NCBI GenBank assembly: GCA_938002665.1
Contig: CALLAE010000009.1
Location: 62,001-126,000, forward strand
Source: an uncultured Saprospiraceae bacterium
GTDB lineage: Bacteria > Bacteroidota > Bacteroidia > Chitinophagales > Saprospiraceae
Direction of reading: 5' to 3'
Length of the DNA: 64,000 nt
Positions within the stretch are counted from its first letter, which is position 1, and each line of letters begins with the position of its first letter. Positions 32,148-42,021 of this stretch are shown in pieces. A model generated the notes under the pieces. It did no database searches. It had not been told where the DNA came from and saw only the letters and a list, made by a program, of their open reading frames with translations. The position numbers were made by a program, and so were the translations under genes.

Positions 32148-34742
32148 TTACTTAGCCAGAATGATTTTTTCAGTCATAAAACCAGCTTGTGTTCTCACAT
32201 TAAGCGTATAGATGCCACTCGGTAAGTCATTGGTATCCATAGCATAGGTACCTATTTTAACGTCAGAATGCTGTACTCTTTTGACAATCTCTCCATTTAC
32301 ATTCATAAGCTCAAAAGAAGCTTTAGGAGAAAAATCTTCCAGACTTATTTTTACATAGATGACGTCTGAAGTAGGATTGGGATAGACATCAAGGCTGGCC
32401 ACTGATGGATCCGCTAAATCTTCAGTGCTTACATCATTTGGAAGAATTTCCATTTCTATCCAAGGCTGGTTAGCATTGAAGTATCCTCCTGTCCAATCTA
32501 GACTGGATAATTCCGTGACATAGTCTCCGCCATTATTAAGACTAGATGTAGATGCCCCATATCTTTGCTTATAGCCTAGAGTATCTAGAGCAAAGTTAGT
32601 TGCTGAAAGATCTGCCGCTTCACCTGCCCCTGATGATCTAGCAAGAAATTCGAGTTTGTTTTCCTGAGAAGGATTCATAACAAAAACAAGTGCATACATC
32701 TGATCATCCTGTAAGATTAATCTTTGAACTTTGCCATCTGCGTCGAGTTTAGGTGTACCTGTCGCGGAATCAGCTATCCCCATTCTTATGGTCATGTCAG
32801 TCTGATCGATGGAAGACTGGAGAAGAGCATTTACTGGCTGAGTATTTACTTTTTCGCCAAAACTATTTTCTGCCATACATCCTAGTAAAATCATATCTGA
32901 ACTTGCAATGACATATTCGCCAGCGTTTCTGTCCGCAGGGAAAGACTCTCCTTCTTCAGGATTCCAGAGGAATAAGTAGGCTTTGATATCTCCAGAGTTT
33001 CCTGGTAAGGCATTTATTCCAAATCGGACTGTATTCAAGAAATTACCATCGCCTTCTGGAAGATAGAAAGTATAGGCCATCGCCCACTTGTAGCCTATGA
33101 AATTAGCATCGTCTGGGTCATTAGCAAGCAAGCCATCATACATTTGGTTATATAGACCCTCATCATCTATCAACGGTCTTCTCACTGGTGCCCAGATGTT
33201 TTCTGTCAGTTCCCAAGAAAATGAAAGTGTATCATTTCTTTCCGAGTTATCATCAGGAGTAAGATTAGTATATCTAGCGCGATAACCGCCTTCGTTTTCA
33301 GGTAAGAATACATCCTGAAAAGAGTTGTTTTCATTAAGGAAGCAGAATGGTGGCTGATCTCTGTAGGTATCATTTGTAGTTTCCCACACTAAGTCACCAC
33401 CTGGTCCGAAAACCTCAGCTTTTATTGCTACATCTGTAGCAGTTGTATTTCCAGTGTTGTATACATCTACGTGGAAAGGAATATTATTTGCTTGGCTTGC
33501 TGGAATTCTGCCTGCTGGCGCTCTTCCTACAAAGCTTCTCTCCACACTGACATCTACTGTCTTACCACTGATGAGGACGACATCATCTATTGTAGCGTGA
33601 TAGTAGCCTCCATAATGTCTGAATTGTAACTGTACTGAAGATGCACCATCATAATTCAATAGTGGGATGGTATAGGTGCCTTCGCCTCTTTCATTTACAG
33701 AAGCAGTTGCCACCTGACATTCTCCATCTATAGTTACTTCTGGATTAAGTCCTGCAGCGAGCTCTCCTAGCGTAATATATGTAGAATCAGGCCAAGTAAC
33801 GCCACCATCATAACTTGCTATAAGTGTAGTAGATCCTCCATAGTAGTAACCCCAATCATGGTAAAACCTGCAGAATAAGCCTTCTACATCTTGCCCTGTG
33901 AGGTCTATGACTGGACTATATAAGGAACCGACACAGAAAGATCCAGTATTACCACTATTGCTACAAAGACCAGCGCCAAATATTGGTTGGCCAGTAGCAT
34001 CTGTCATGTTGTTGTTATCGTAATAATCAGAAGGGAAAAGCATATAGCCGTTGCAAGCTGTACCTTCTACGATATATCTGTTCATCGAGTAAGCACCTTG
34101 TATAACTCGGTCTGCTGTCCACTGCCATGTTGTATCTGAGCCATCATCCTTAATCACATACCAGTCTCCCAGACCATTAGAAAAATCTCCCTGTCCGGGT
34201 TCATTACCCCATAATACCTCAGGGTCTGGTGTCGCCTCGCAATAGTAGCCTAGGCTTGCCTCTATCTCCCCACCTTCAGCATGCACTCTGATTGCCTGAC
34301 AGTCATAGAATGACATAGCAAAAACAGGAATGGTCACTTGGTCAGTGATCGTAGCATCTTCTTGATGCATGTTTTGGATTCCTAAGGCAGGTCTGTCATT
34401 ACAGATTATAGCAAGCGCAGCACCAGATTGTTGTGCATTTAAGGCTTGTTCAGCCATGTCACAACTAGATCTGTCCATAAAAGCAATTTTGCCTTGAACG
34501 TTCTCTATTGGAATACTACATCCGTCAGCTGGAGCACCTTCTCCATCTATAACAAAGGTTGCTGCTGTAGCCGGGTAATCTTCTACTTCCATGCCCCAGA
34601 TAGGTGTGGATTGGTATGCACTGTAGACACCTGCTATATCAGCTGGAGCATCTATAAACAGGGCATTTGCTTGCTGTCCTGAAAGATTAAAACCGCAAAA
34701 GAGAATTGCAATAATTCCCCATAGTGTAAAGTTTCGATTCAT
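32148..34742 (-). CDS. Secreted PA-domain protein with T9SS sorting tail, paralogue 3
   Basis: An 864-residue protein starting at the ATG at 34742; a longer frame (34766) would add eight polar residues before the signal. The signal peptide ends LSGQQ. The PA-like region carries VQGKIAFMDRSSCDMAEQAL and GAALAIICNDRPAL. Then come GDFSNGLGDWYVIKDDG, STTLIASYDGGVTWPD and the core with RNDTLSFSWEL. The sorting tail has DVYPNPTSDVIYVKI and ends IILAK. It is the first of the three copies in transcription order and the most distant from copy 1 in local wording. No enzymatic motif is apparent; surface adhesion or ligand binding is a guess. Confidence 0.87.
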   Translation of the reverse strand: MNRNFTLWGIIAILFCGFNLSGQQANALFIDAPADIAGVYSAYQSTPIWGMEVEDYPATAATFVIDGEGAPADGCSIPIENVQGKIAFMDRSSCDMAEQALNAQQSGAALAIICNDRPALGIQNMHQEDATITDQVTIPVFAMSFYDCQAIRVHAEGGEIEASLGYYCEATPDPEVLWGNEPGQGDFSNGLGDWYVIKDDGSDTTWQWTADRVIQGAYSMNRYIVEGTACNGYMLFPSDYYDNNNMTDATGQPIFGAGLCSNSGNTGSFCVGSLYSPVIDLTGQDVEGLFCRFYHDWGYYYGGSTTLIASYDGGVTWPDSTYITLGELAAGLNPEVTIDGECQVATASVNERGEGTYTIPLLNYDGASSVQLQFRHYGGYYHATIDDVVLISGKTVDVSVERSFVGRAPAGRIPASQANNIPFHVDVYNTGNTTATDVAIKAEVFGPGGDLVWETTNDTYRDQPPFCFLNENNSFQDVFLPENEGGYRARYTNLTPDDNSERNDTLSFSWELTENIWAPVRRPLIDDEGLYNQMYDGLLANDPDDANFIGYKWAMAYTFYLPEGDGNFLNTVRFGINALPGNSGDIKAYLFLWNPEEGESFPADRNAGEYVIASSDMILLGCMAENSFGEKVNTQPVNALLQSSIDQTDMTIRMGIADSATGTPKLDADGKVQRLILQDDQMYALVFVMNPSQENKLEFLARSSGAGEAADLSATNFALDTLGYKQRYGASTSSLNNGGDYVTELSSLDWTGGYFNANQPWIEMEILPNDVSTEDLADPSVASLDVYPNPTSDVIYVKISLEDFSPKASFELMNVNGEIVKRVQHSDVKIGTYAMDTNDLPSGIYTLNVRTQAGFMTEKIILAK

Positions 34743-34861
34743 AATTTTAATTTTTGATTGATACAATCTGAAATGATACTAGGCTAATTTAATAAAAGAA
34801 ATCCAGCAATTATGCCCATTGTGGACGCCTTCAAGCCTTTAGCTAGTCAAATTTTAGTGAT

Positions 34862-35755
34862 TTAGAGCTCAAGATCAGTAAGTGTTATTCTACTTACCCC
34901 TTTTTTTGAGCAAACACTTGCGCCAGCCTTATTAGCCATCTCAGCCATTTGTATTGCATTGGTACTCAGAAGGTAAGCATATACTAAAGCAGAAAGTACT
35001 GTATCCCCGGCACCAGAAACATCAGCTTCAGATACCGATAAGCCTGGAATGTGACCATTCACCTCGTTAACTGCATCCTTGTAATAGATGCCTTTATCTC
35101 CTAGGGTAACAAAAAGCAGTTTTTTGAACGCTGAATAAGAGTTAAGGACTTCATCAAGCTTCGTCTCGTCTAAATTTTGGATGCCCTTGTTGATTAGTAA
35201 TTCTTTTAGATTTGGTTTGAACACTGTTGCTTTAGTTAATAATTCAAAGTTCTTGTGTTTTGGATCAGCGAACGAAGGGATGTTGTTGGTATTACAAAAA
35301 TCTAGGGTTGCGCTGATTATGGATGCAGTCATGAGACCCTTATTATAATCTTGTAATACTACTGCCTCTATGTTTCTATTAAGCTGCTGCATTAGCACAG
35401 AATGGACTCGGTCTTCTATAGCCTCTTGCAGATACTCAGTTGTCTCATAATCTACCCTTAGATATTGCTTATAAGCCACATCTACTATTCTTTGTTTTAG
35501 TGTTGTAGGTCTATCAGGCAGCTGGATGAACTCATGCGAAATCTGATTTTCTGTACATAATCGGATAAGGTTTTTCCCGGCTTCATCATCTCCTACTATA
35601 GAAACTAAAATGGGTTCCATTCCAAGACTTTTTAGATTGAGCGCCACATTAGCTGCACCTCCTAGCCTCTGCTCTTTGTAGGAATAGTTGATAATGGGCA
35701 CCTCTGCCTCTGGAGAGTTTCTGATATAATCACCTATCAGATATTCATCGAGCAT
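34862..35755 (-). CDS. PfkB-family sugar kinase, RfaE/HldE N-domain-like (start uncertain)
   Basis: A 297-residue PfkB kinase resembling the heptose-7-phosphate kinase half of HldE: GGAANVALNLKSLG, KPNLKELLINK, and the catalytic AGDTVLSALVYAY. It acts on a heptose or related sugar in LPS-core precursor synthesis; the adjacent KDO transferase fits this. The model from ATG 35755 begins MLDEYLIGD, but the family's first beta-strand normally precedes that. The frame upstream encodes exactly this (ILVLGDV) for up to 19 codons with no ATG, GTG or TTG in any frame. An AUC (35797) or AUA (35776) start is therefore likely. The cytidylyltransferase half of HldE is not present here. Confidence 0.82.
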   Translation of the reverse strand: MLDEYLIGDYIRNSPEAEVPIINYSYKEQRLGGAANVALNLKSLGMEPILVSIVGDDEAGKNLIRLCTENQISHEFIQLPDRPTTLKQRIVDVAYKQYLRVDYETTEYLQEAIEDRVHSVLMQQLNRNIEAVVLQDYNKGLMTASIISATLDFCNTNNIPSFADPKHKNFELLTKATVFKPNLKELLINKGIQNLDETKLDEVLNSYSAFKKLLFVTLGDKGIYYKDAVNEVNGHIPGLSVSEADVSGAGDTVLSALVYAYLLSTNAIQMAEMANKAGASVCSKKGVSRITLTDLEL

Positions 35756-35832
35756 GACATCTCCTAGAACTAATATTTTTTTTGCTGAGTCTGAGATAGG
35801 GTACCTTTTTCGTCAGGCGAAGGTACTTATTT

Positions 35833-37041
35833 CTAAGAGCACAACTCCTTAATGAGCCCATCAAGATTATCTGGATAAGCTGAGAAAAATTGAGACGTTT
35901 TCGATTTGAACTCAGAGAGGTCCTTTTCTACCATTTCGATAAGCTTAGTTTCTACCTCTTCTAGTCGATTGGCGATGGAGAGCATAGCCTTGGAAGCAAG
36001 AAATTGAGCCATGGGAAATTTTTCTATGTTAGGGCCACATAGTGTAGGTAAGCCATACACGAGGGGCTCTAGCACATTGTGAGGCCCCTTCTCAAAGCCT
36101 GCACCAACATAAGCCACATCACAAAATTTATATAGATATCTCAAATCTCCTATGGTATCTAGTATCACTACATCTTTCTGTGGTTTTTTTTCTTTTGAAT
36201 ATAAGGATACCTTCTCTTTTAGTAGAGACTGGAGTTTGGTTATCGTTTCTTTGTCTATGTCATGAGGTGCGAGGAGGAAGGACCAGTCTGGTTTACTGTT
36301 GATAAGTTGAGCACACATGGCAAATTCGGAAGGAATTATGGATCCTAATGCTATTCTTTTCTTTTTGCTGGTGGGCCAAGCAAAATTGTAGGCGTTCTGA
36401 GCTTTGTTGTGAAGAGTCTGCACCACTCTGGTATCTCCTAAAACCTCCGTGTTACCAAAGCCATTGTCATCGAGAATTTTATTAGAATTTTCATTGTGAC
36501 AATAGATGATTTTGCTTTTTTTAAGTAGGCTTAAGAAAGGGCGGAAGGGGGATTTGAAAAGATAGGAGTTGGGGTTGAGGTGGAGGCTCGTATAATAGTA
36601 AGGGATCTTTCTTTGACCTAGTTCCGTGAGCAGATTAAACCAGAATTCGTATTTAATAAAAATGACTTTTGAGGGCTTGATCAGATCGAGCATTTTCGCT
36701 TGATCACGGCGGGTATCTAGGGGCAGATAGATCTTTAAGAATCTAGGATCTTCAAGTTCTGTATGTGCAAATCCAGATGGGGAATGAAAACTGATAACAA
36801 ACTTGAATTCTTTTTCCTTTTTGAGTTTATCAATGATGGGCTTGGCCATTTCATATTCACCATAGGAAGCGGCATGTAGCCATATGATTTTGCTAGAACC
36901 CCAGTTATCCACAGTCGACTTGATCTTTGGATATTGCTGTTTTCTACCAGTATAAAGTTGCCTGGCTTTAGGATAGAAAGGGGAAATAAGAGCTATCAGA
37001 AAACCATATGTTCTCATTAGCCAACTGTACAGTAGGAACAT
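35833..37041 (-). CDS. waaA: 3-Deoxy-D-manno-octulosonic acid transferase (KdtA/WaaA)
   Basis: A 402-residue GT30 enzyme from the ATG at 37041 (MFLLYSWLMRTYGFLIALIS). This start leaves an eight-base gap to the preceding gene, whereas the longer frame from 37101 would overlap it by 52 bases. It has an N-terminal membrane anchor, then IIWLHAASYGEYEMAKPII, KVIFIKYEFWFNLL and the C-terminal LEPLVYGLPTLCGPNIEKF. It adds KDO residues to lipid A precursor on the inner membrane. The downstream heptose-kinase-like gene is 77 bases away. With lpxB elsewhere in the window, this confirms an LPS-type outer membrane. Confidence 0.9.
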   Translation of the reverse strand: MFLLYSWLMRTYGFLIALISPFYPKARQLYTGRKQQYPKIKSTVDNWGSSKIIWLHAASYGEYEMAKPIIDKLKKEKEFKFVISFHSPSGFAHTELEDPRFLKIYLPLDTRRDQAKMLDLIKPSKVIFIKYEFWFNLLTELGQRKIPYYYTSLHLNPNSYLFKSPFRPFLSLLKKSKIIYCHNENSNKILDDNGFGNTEVLGDTRVVQTLHNKAQNAYNFAWPTSKKKRIALGSIIPSEFAMCAQLINSKPDWSFLLAPHDIDKETITKLQSLLKEKVSLYSKEKKPQKDVVILDTIGDLRYLYKFCDVAYVGAGFEKGPHNVLEPLVYGLPTLCGPNIEKFPMAQFLASKAMLSIANRLEEVETKLIEMVEKDLSEFKSKTSQFFSAYPDNLDGLIKELCS

Positions 37042-37049
37042 AGAGGATT

Positions 37050-37820
37050 CTAATAAAATATTTCTTGAGGAGCGCCATAACTCTTTACAGGTAGATACCA
37101 CTTAGCTTCTAACCCTATAAGTATATCTAGTCTTCCCGTATCTCCTGCTAGGCCCGTGTCAAAGTTGATAGCTCTTACACTATTTGTAAAAGCCTCAGTA
37201 ATGGAAAGACCCAGAGAAAAGTTCATGGACCTGTTATTTCCTATCCGCTGATAAGTAAGTGTTTGTTTTAGGGCTGGCCCTCGGGTGCTTCTATCATAGC
37301 CTTTGAGATAATCTCCATTTAGCTGGCCAGCATTATTGGTATCATTAAGTATTCTCAGGTTGTGTTGTAGTATTCCTACACCGAGTCCTAGCGTCAATCC
37401 AGATAAGTTATTATGCTTGAATGGTAGTACTGTTTTATTGGCGTAGATACCGACATAGATACCTCTTCTCCTAAGAAACAATGTGGCAGGTGCTCCATCA
37501 TTACCTAGTACTGCTCCATTGCTTATTCTTAATGGGGCTAGCACATCTTCTTTGACTTTGTTACCAAATTGGAAATTGGATTCTAGACCTAGGAATCCTT
37601 TCATCTTGATACTGTAGAGATCTAAAGAAATGGCTGCATGGAAGTTTTGTCCAAATCTATCAGCTAAGTCTCCAGCAGGAAAGTCTATCCCATAATTGAT
37701 GCCTACAGCTAGAAAGTTATCCTGCCTTTCGATTTCTTCCTGACCATAAGAAATATGTGAGCTTAAAACTAGAAAGCCTATAAGCGAAAAAAGGATTCTC
37801 AAATGAGTAGTCAGGTGCAT
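37050..37820 (-). CDS. Predicted outer-membrane beta-barrel protein
   Basis: About 256 residues from the ATG at 37820, which gives a signal peptide (MHLTTHLRILFSLIGFLVLS). A start at 37868 would add a basic leader. The mature protein has an alternating hydrophobic pattern of short strands, with many glycines (SGLTLGLGVGILQHNL, GIYVGIYANKTV) and ends in GLEAKWYLPVKSYGAPQEIFY. This is typical of small porin-like or PorT-type outer-membrane proteins of Bacteroidota. I do not recognise a specific family. Its gene is eight bases upstream of waaA and divergent from the aminotransferase. Confidence 0.7.
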   Translation of the reverse strand: MHLTTHLRILFSLIGFLVLSSHISYGQEEIERQDNFLAVGINYGIDFPAGDLADRFGQNFHAAISLDLYSIKMKGFLGLESNFQFGNKVKEDVLAPLRISNGAVLGNDGAPATLFLRRRGIYVGIYANKTVLPFKHNNLSGLTLGLGVGILQHNLRILNDTNNAGQLNGDYLKGYDRSTRGPALKQTLTYQRIGNNRSMNFSLGLSITEAFTNSVRAINFDTGLAGDTGRLDILIGLEAKWYLPVKSYGAPQEIFY

Positions 37821-38043
37821 ATGATAAATTGTTGGATGCGTTTTCTTCAGGATAAAATTAAGCATCATATTAACGAATTAAAATAATATATAGTCTAGCC
37901 AAGCTTTCTACCATAAGAACTTAATTGTAAAGGTTTCACTAATTCAGGAGAACTGTAAGAGAATTAGGGATTGTGAGACAATATTTCACTAATAAAACAC
38001 ATTTTTGTCTCGACGAGGAATATACCAACTAAAGGAATAGCGC

Positions 38044-39168
38044 ATGGAAATCAGAATGGTAGATCTGCAAGGGCAGTACCAGAATATCAAGGGTGAGATG
38101 GATAAGGCCATTCAGAATGTAATTAACGACTCAGCATTTATCAAGGGTAAGTATGTAAAGAGTTTCAAGGAAAATCTTGAGAAATATCTTCAAGTGAAAC
38201 ATGTGATACCTTGTGGAAATGGCACTGATGCCCTCCAGCTCGCTCTCATGGCTATGGATTATGAAAAAGGCTCGGAAGTCATTACCTCTTCATTTACTTT
38301 TGTAGCCACAGTCGAGGTGATCTGTCTCCTAGGTCTTAAGCCTGTCTTTGTGGATATAGACCCACAGACCTTCAATCTAGATGCAAGGCTCATAGAACAA
38401 GCAATTACAGAAAAAACCAAATGTATTTTACCGGTGCACCTCTTTGGCCAAGCTGCTGACATGTCCGCCATTATGGAACTTGCAAGTAGAAGAAAAATAC
38501 ATGTAATAGAAGATACTGCACAAGCTATCTCCGCTACCTACATTCATGACAACACTAGTTCTTATTGCGGAACCATAGGTGATATAGGCACCTTGTCTTT
38601 TTTTCCCTCTAAAAATCTAGGGTGCTACGGAGATGGTGGCGCTGTACTCACTAACAATGATGACCTAGCTTACAAGATGAACCTCTATGCTAATCATGGG
38701 TCACTTAAGAAGTACTATTATGAATCCATAGGAATCAATAGCCGTCTGGATGGAATGCAAGCAGCCATATTAGATGTCAAACTCAGGCATCTAGATACTT
38801 ATGTTTCTCAGAGACAAAAAGCAGCAGCTCTTTATGATGAGCTGCTAAAAGAAACAAGTCAGGTCATCACTCCTCATCGAATAGAGGCTGGCAACCATGT
38901 GTTCCATCAGTATACGATCAGGATACATGACCATAGAGATAAAATAACTGCTGCCTTCAAAGAGAAAGGCATACCATTTGGAATTTATTATCCTGAACCC
39001 CTTCATAAACAAGGTATTTACACAAAATTTGCAAGAGATACCACTGCTCTTCCTGAAACTGATAGAGCATGCAAAGAAGTACTTTCCTTACCTATGCACA
39101 CTGAATTGACTGCGGAAATGCAGGGTTTTGTCTGTGACACTATCAAAAATACCCTTCAGGACTGTTAA
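38044..39168 (+). CDS. DegT/DnrJ/EryC1/StrS sugar aminotransferase
   Basis: A 374-residue PLP-dependent aminotransferase of nucleotide-sugar synthesis. It shows VIPCGNGTDALQLALMA (cofactor phosphate), VFVDIDPQTFNLD, DTAQAISATY, and the Schiff-base lysine K190 in SFFPSKNLGCYGDGG. It would transfer an amino group from glutamate to a keto-sugar used in LPS or exopolysaccharide. The SLBB export protein follows 87 bases later, so the two may be the start of a polysaccharide locus of which the rest is not here. The amino sugar cannot be identified. Confidence 0.92.
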   Translation: MEIRMVDLQGQYQNIKGEMDKAIQNVINDSAFIKGKYVKSFKENLEKYLQVKHVIPCGNGTDALQLALMAMDYEKGSEVITSSFTFVATVEVICLLGLKPVFVDIDPQTFNLDARLIEQAITEKTKCILPVHLFGQAADMSAIMELASRRKIHVIEDTAQAISATYIHDNTSSYCGTIGDIGTLSFFPSKNLGCYGDGGAVLTNNDDLAYKMNLYANHGSLKKYYYESIGINSRLDGMQAAILDVKLRHLDTYVSQRQKAAALYDELLKETSQVITPHRIEAGNHVFHQYTIRIHDHRDKITAAFKEKGIPFGIYYPEPLHKQGIYTKFARDTTALPETDRACKEVLSLPMHTELTAEMQGFVCDTIKNTLQDC

Positions 39169-39267
39169 CATTCTTCATCGAGGGTACAAAGAGTATCTAT
39201 ATTATTTGTAGTCTCCGCACTATAGCTTAGTTTTACATATTAAATTTTTTTTAATGTGATAAGTTAT

Positions 39268-42000
39268 ATGCGTATCAGGTTACTATTCATATTCTCCCTT
39301 TTATGTTTGTTCATAGCTCCTGAGCTAGTGGCTCAAAATGTTTTTATCAACAAGGAGAAGATTATGGAAGAGCTAGACAAGAGAGGTCTAGAATACAGCA
39401 AGGTAGAAGCTGCTCTAAATGAGAAGGGTATAGATCTTAAGTTTATAGATCAGTCTAATATTACCCAAGAGCAAATCAATGTCATCCAGGAGGTTATACT
39501 AGAGATGGAAGCAGAGCAAGCAAAGTTAGAAGATGAGGAAGACGAGGAAGGAGAAAAATCTGATGACGAAAAAGAACTTGACGAAGATGAAATGGAAAAG
39601 GATAGTCTTGATCTAGAGGGTGAGCTAGATGAGGAGCTCAAAGAGGAGGAACTACCAGAGATTACCATCTTTGGACAGGGACTATTCAGAAATAAAGTCC
39701 TACAAGTACAACCAAGATCAGAAGAGCTCAAGGCACCGGATTCTTATGTAATAGGGCCTGGTGACGATCTGGCTATTTCTGCGTGGGGTAGATCACAGTT
39801 TGATCATGAGTATAGGGTAGGTAGTGATGGTTATATCCGTATTCTAGAAGATCGAAAACGCGTTTTTGTAAAAGGACTCACTTTAGGTTCTGCAAGAGAA
39901 AAACTCTTCAAAGTTTTTTCTAAATCTTATTACTTTAATTCTGGAGAATTTGATGTTTCTCTTAACTATTCCAGAACAGTCAAAGTCAGTATATACGGCG
40001 AGGTAGCAGGCACTCAAGGAACCTTTGCCATTCCAGCTTTCAATTCTGCCTTTAATGCCCTGGCAGCCGTCCATGGAACTAATGATATAGGGAGTCTTAG
40101 GAAAATACAATTGAGAAAAGCCAGTGGTGACACCAAGCTGATGGATATCTATGCTTTCATGGCTAATCCTGCTATAGCTAGTAACTATTATCTAGAGGAA
40201 AATGATATCATCGTTGTACCAGTTGCGGAAAAAATTATAAATCTGGAGGGTGCTGTAAGACGACCTTATAAGTATGAACTTATAGATAGAGAAGGCTTGC
40301 GAGAGCTATTGACTTATTCTGGAGGCTTTGCAGAAAATGCTTTTCAGAAGAAGATTCAGATACATCGTTTTGAAGACGATGGAAAGAAAATTCTAGATGT
40401 AGACTGGAGAGAATATGAGAGGGCTAATAGGAACTTTGAGTTATTCCACGGAGATCATGTTATCGTAGAAGAAATAGAAACAGAGTACAATAACTTTGTG
40501 GAGATAATAGGAGAGGTATCTAAACCGGGTATCTTTCAGAGAAGCACTGGTATGAAAATCGCAGATCTCATCAAAAAAGCTGGGGTGACTGAATTATCTA
40601 GTACTGGCATCGTGTATCTGACTAGAGATAATTATGATGGTACCTTTGAGTACAAGAAATTGAATCTGGAAGCTATTCTTAATAACAAAAGTAGTACGGA
40701 AAATTTATTGCTTAAGGATAGGGATAAGATAGAGATATGGGCCAAGGGGAGATTTAAAGACGAGATAGAAATAGCGATAGATGGTGCAGTGAGATTTCCA
40801 GGGAAGTTTCCTTATGATACTGGTAAGACAATGAAAGTCAGAGATGCCATAACTCTGGCTGGAGGACTGCGAAGAGATGCTTCTAACTTTGCTATTATCC
40901 ATAGAAATGATCCGCTTAATCCTAAAGTCAAATCATATAAGACCATCAATAATCTAGAAGAGCTTTTAGATGGGACTGATATGGAAGGTAATTTCATACT
41001 GGACCCCTATGACAGTCTTGTGGTGAAATCCAAGAATACTTTTTTAGAAGAGAGCTATGTCAGGATAGAAGGAGCTGTAAATGCACCTGGAGAATACCAA
41101 TATGGGCAGAATATGAGCATCAAAGATCTGATGACTCTAGCGGGAGGATTTAAGATGGCAGCGTCTACAAACAATATAGAAATATCTAGAGTTATAATAC
41201 ATAATAACGAACCTACCACTACTGTAGTTGCGAACTTAGAAATGGATAGAAATTTCGATGTAATCAGTAGTGGGGCAGATGGTGATTACAGACTGGAGCC
41301 TTATGATAATATTGCCGTCCGATATATAAAAGAATTTGAGCTACAACGTAGGGTCTTTCTAGAAGGAGAAGTACACTTTCCAGGTCCATATGCGATCTCC
41401 AAAGAGAATGAAAAAATCTTATCGATCTTAGAAAGGGCAGGAGGCCTAACAGATGAGGCCTTCCCCTCTGGCGCTACTCTAGAGCGGAACGATCAGGAAT
41501 ATGGAAATGTTGTAATCAAACTGGAAGAGATAATTAAGAATCCTATCTCAGAATTTAATTTTCATGTCAAAAACGGGGATAGAATCTTTGTACCAAAGAT
41601 TAAAGAATTTGTTACTGTCAGGGGTGCAACTAGGGCTTATGAGGCTGTAGGCGAGGATAAGATAAATGAAGGAAATGAAATACATGTACCTTTCCATAGA
41701 AATAAGGATGCCATGTACTATATCAATGAGTACGCTGGCGGACTGCATGAGTCTGCTGATAAGGCAAAGATCTTTGTAGAACATGCTAATGGAGAAATCA
41801 AAAGACCTACTCAAGGCTTTCTGAGAAAACGATTCCCAAAGGTCTACAGAGGCTCAGAAATAACAGTAGGCTTTAAGTCCTTCGATAAAAACGAAGAAGA
41901 TCAAAAGTCCAATGTAGACTGGACCAAAGTATTAGGAGACTCTGTGGCACAAGCCATGAGTATTTTGACCTTGATCCTACTGATAGGAAGAATAGAGTAA
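39268..42000 (+). CDS. Large SLBB-repeat polysaccharide export protein
   Basis: About 910 residues from the ATG at 39268; an upstream GTG at 39256 would add four residues. After a signal peptide (ending LVAQ) comes a helical acidic stretch (about 86-131, mainly Glu and Asp). The Poly_export domain follows (PDSYVIGPGDDLAISAWGRS), then at least five successive SLBB units, each with the pattern GAVxxPGxFxxxxGM or similar. The C-terminus has a single hydrophobic helix (ILTLILLIGRIE). Wza-like proteins form the outer-membrane channel of capsule and EPS export. This one is more than twice the usual length, and no Wzc-like kinase or Wzx/Wzy genes are adjacent. Confidence 0.88.
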   Translation: MRIRLLFIFSLLCLFIAPELVAQNVFINKEKIMEELDKRGLEYSKVEAALNEKGIDLKFIDQSNITQEQINVIQEVILEMEAEQAKLEDEEDEEGEKSDDEKELDEDEMEKDSLDLEGELDEELKEEELPEITIFGQGLFRNKVLQVQPRSEELKAPDSYVIGPGDDLAISAWGRSQFDHEYRVGSDGYIRILEDRKRVFVKGLTLGSAREKLFKVFSKSYYFNSGEFDVSLNYSRTVKVSIYGEVAGTQGTFAIPAFNSAFNALAAVHGTNDIGSLRKIQLRKASGDTKLMDIYAFMANPAIASNYYLEENDIIVVPVAEKIINLEGAVRRPYKYELIDREGLRELLTYSGGFAENAFQKKIQIHRFEDDGKKILDVDWREYERANRNFELFHGDHVIVEEIETEYNNFVEIIGEVSKPGIFQRSTGMKIADLIKKAGVTELSSTGIVYLTRDNYDGTFEYKKLNLEAILNNKSSTENLLLKDRDKIEIWAKGRFKDEIEIAIDGAVRFPGKFPYDTGKTMKVRDAITLAGGLRRDASNFAIIHRNDPLNPKVKSYKTINNLEELLDGTDMEGNFILDPYDSLVVKSKNTFLEESYVRIEGAVNAPGEYQYGQNMSIKDLMTLAGGFKMAASTNNIEISRVIIHNNEPTTTVVANLEMDRNFDVISSGADGDYRLEPYDNIAVRYIKEFELQRRVFLEGEVHFPGPYAISKENEKILSILERAGGLTDEAFPSGATLERNDQEYGNVVIKLEEIIKNPISEFNFHVKNGDRIFVPKIKEFVTVRGATRAYEAVGEDKINEGNEIHVPFHRNKDAMYYINEYAGGLHESADKAKIFVEHANGEIKRPTQGFLRKRFPKVYRGSEITVGFKSFDKNEEDQKSNVDWTKVLGDSVAQAMSILTLILLIGRIE

Positions 42001-42021
42001 GGTAAGCAGATCGATAAAGAT

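Noticed and set aside
37041-37101. Longer start for KDO transferase
   Set aside because: It would overlap the previous gene by 52 bases and place 20 polar residues before the membrane anchor.
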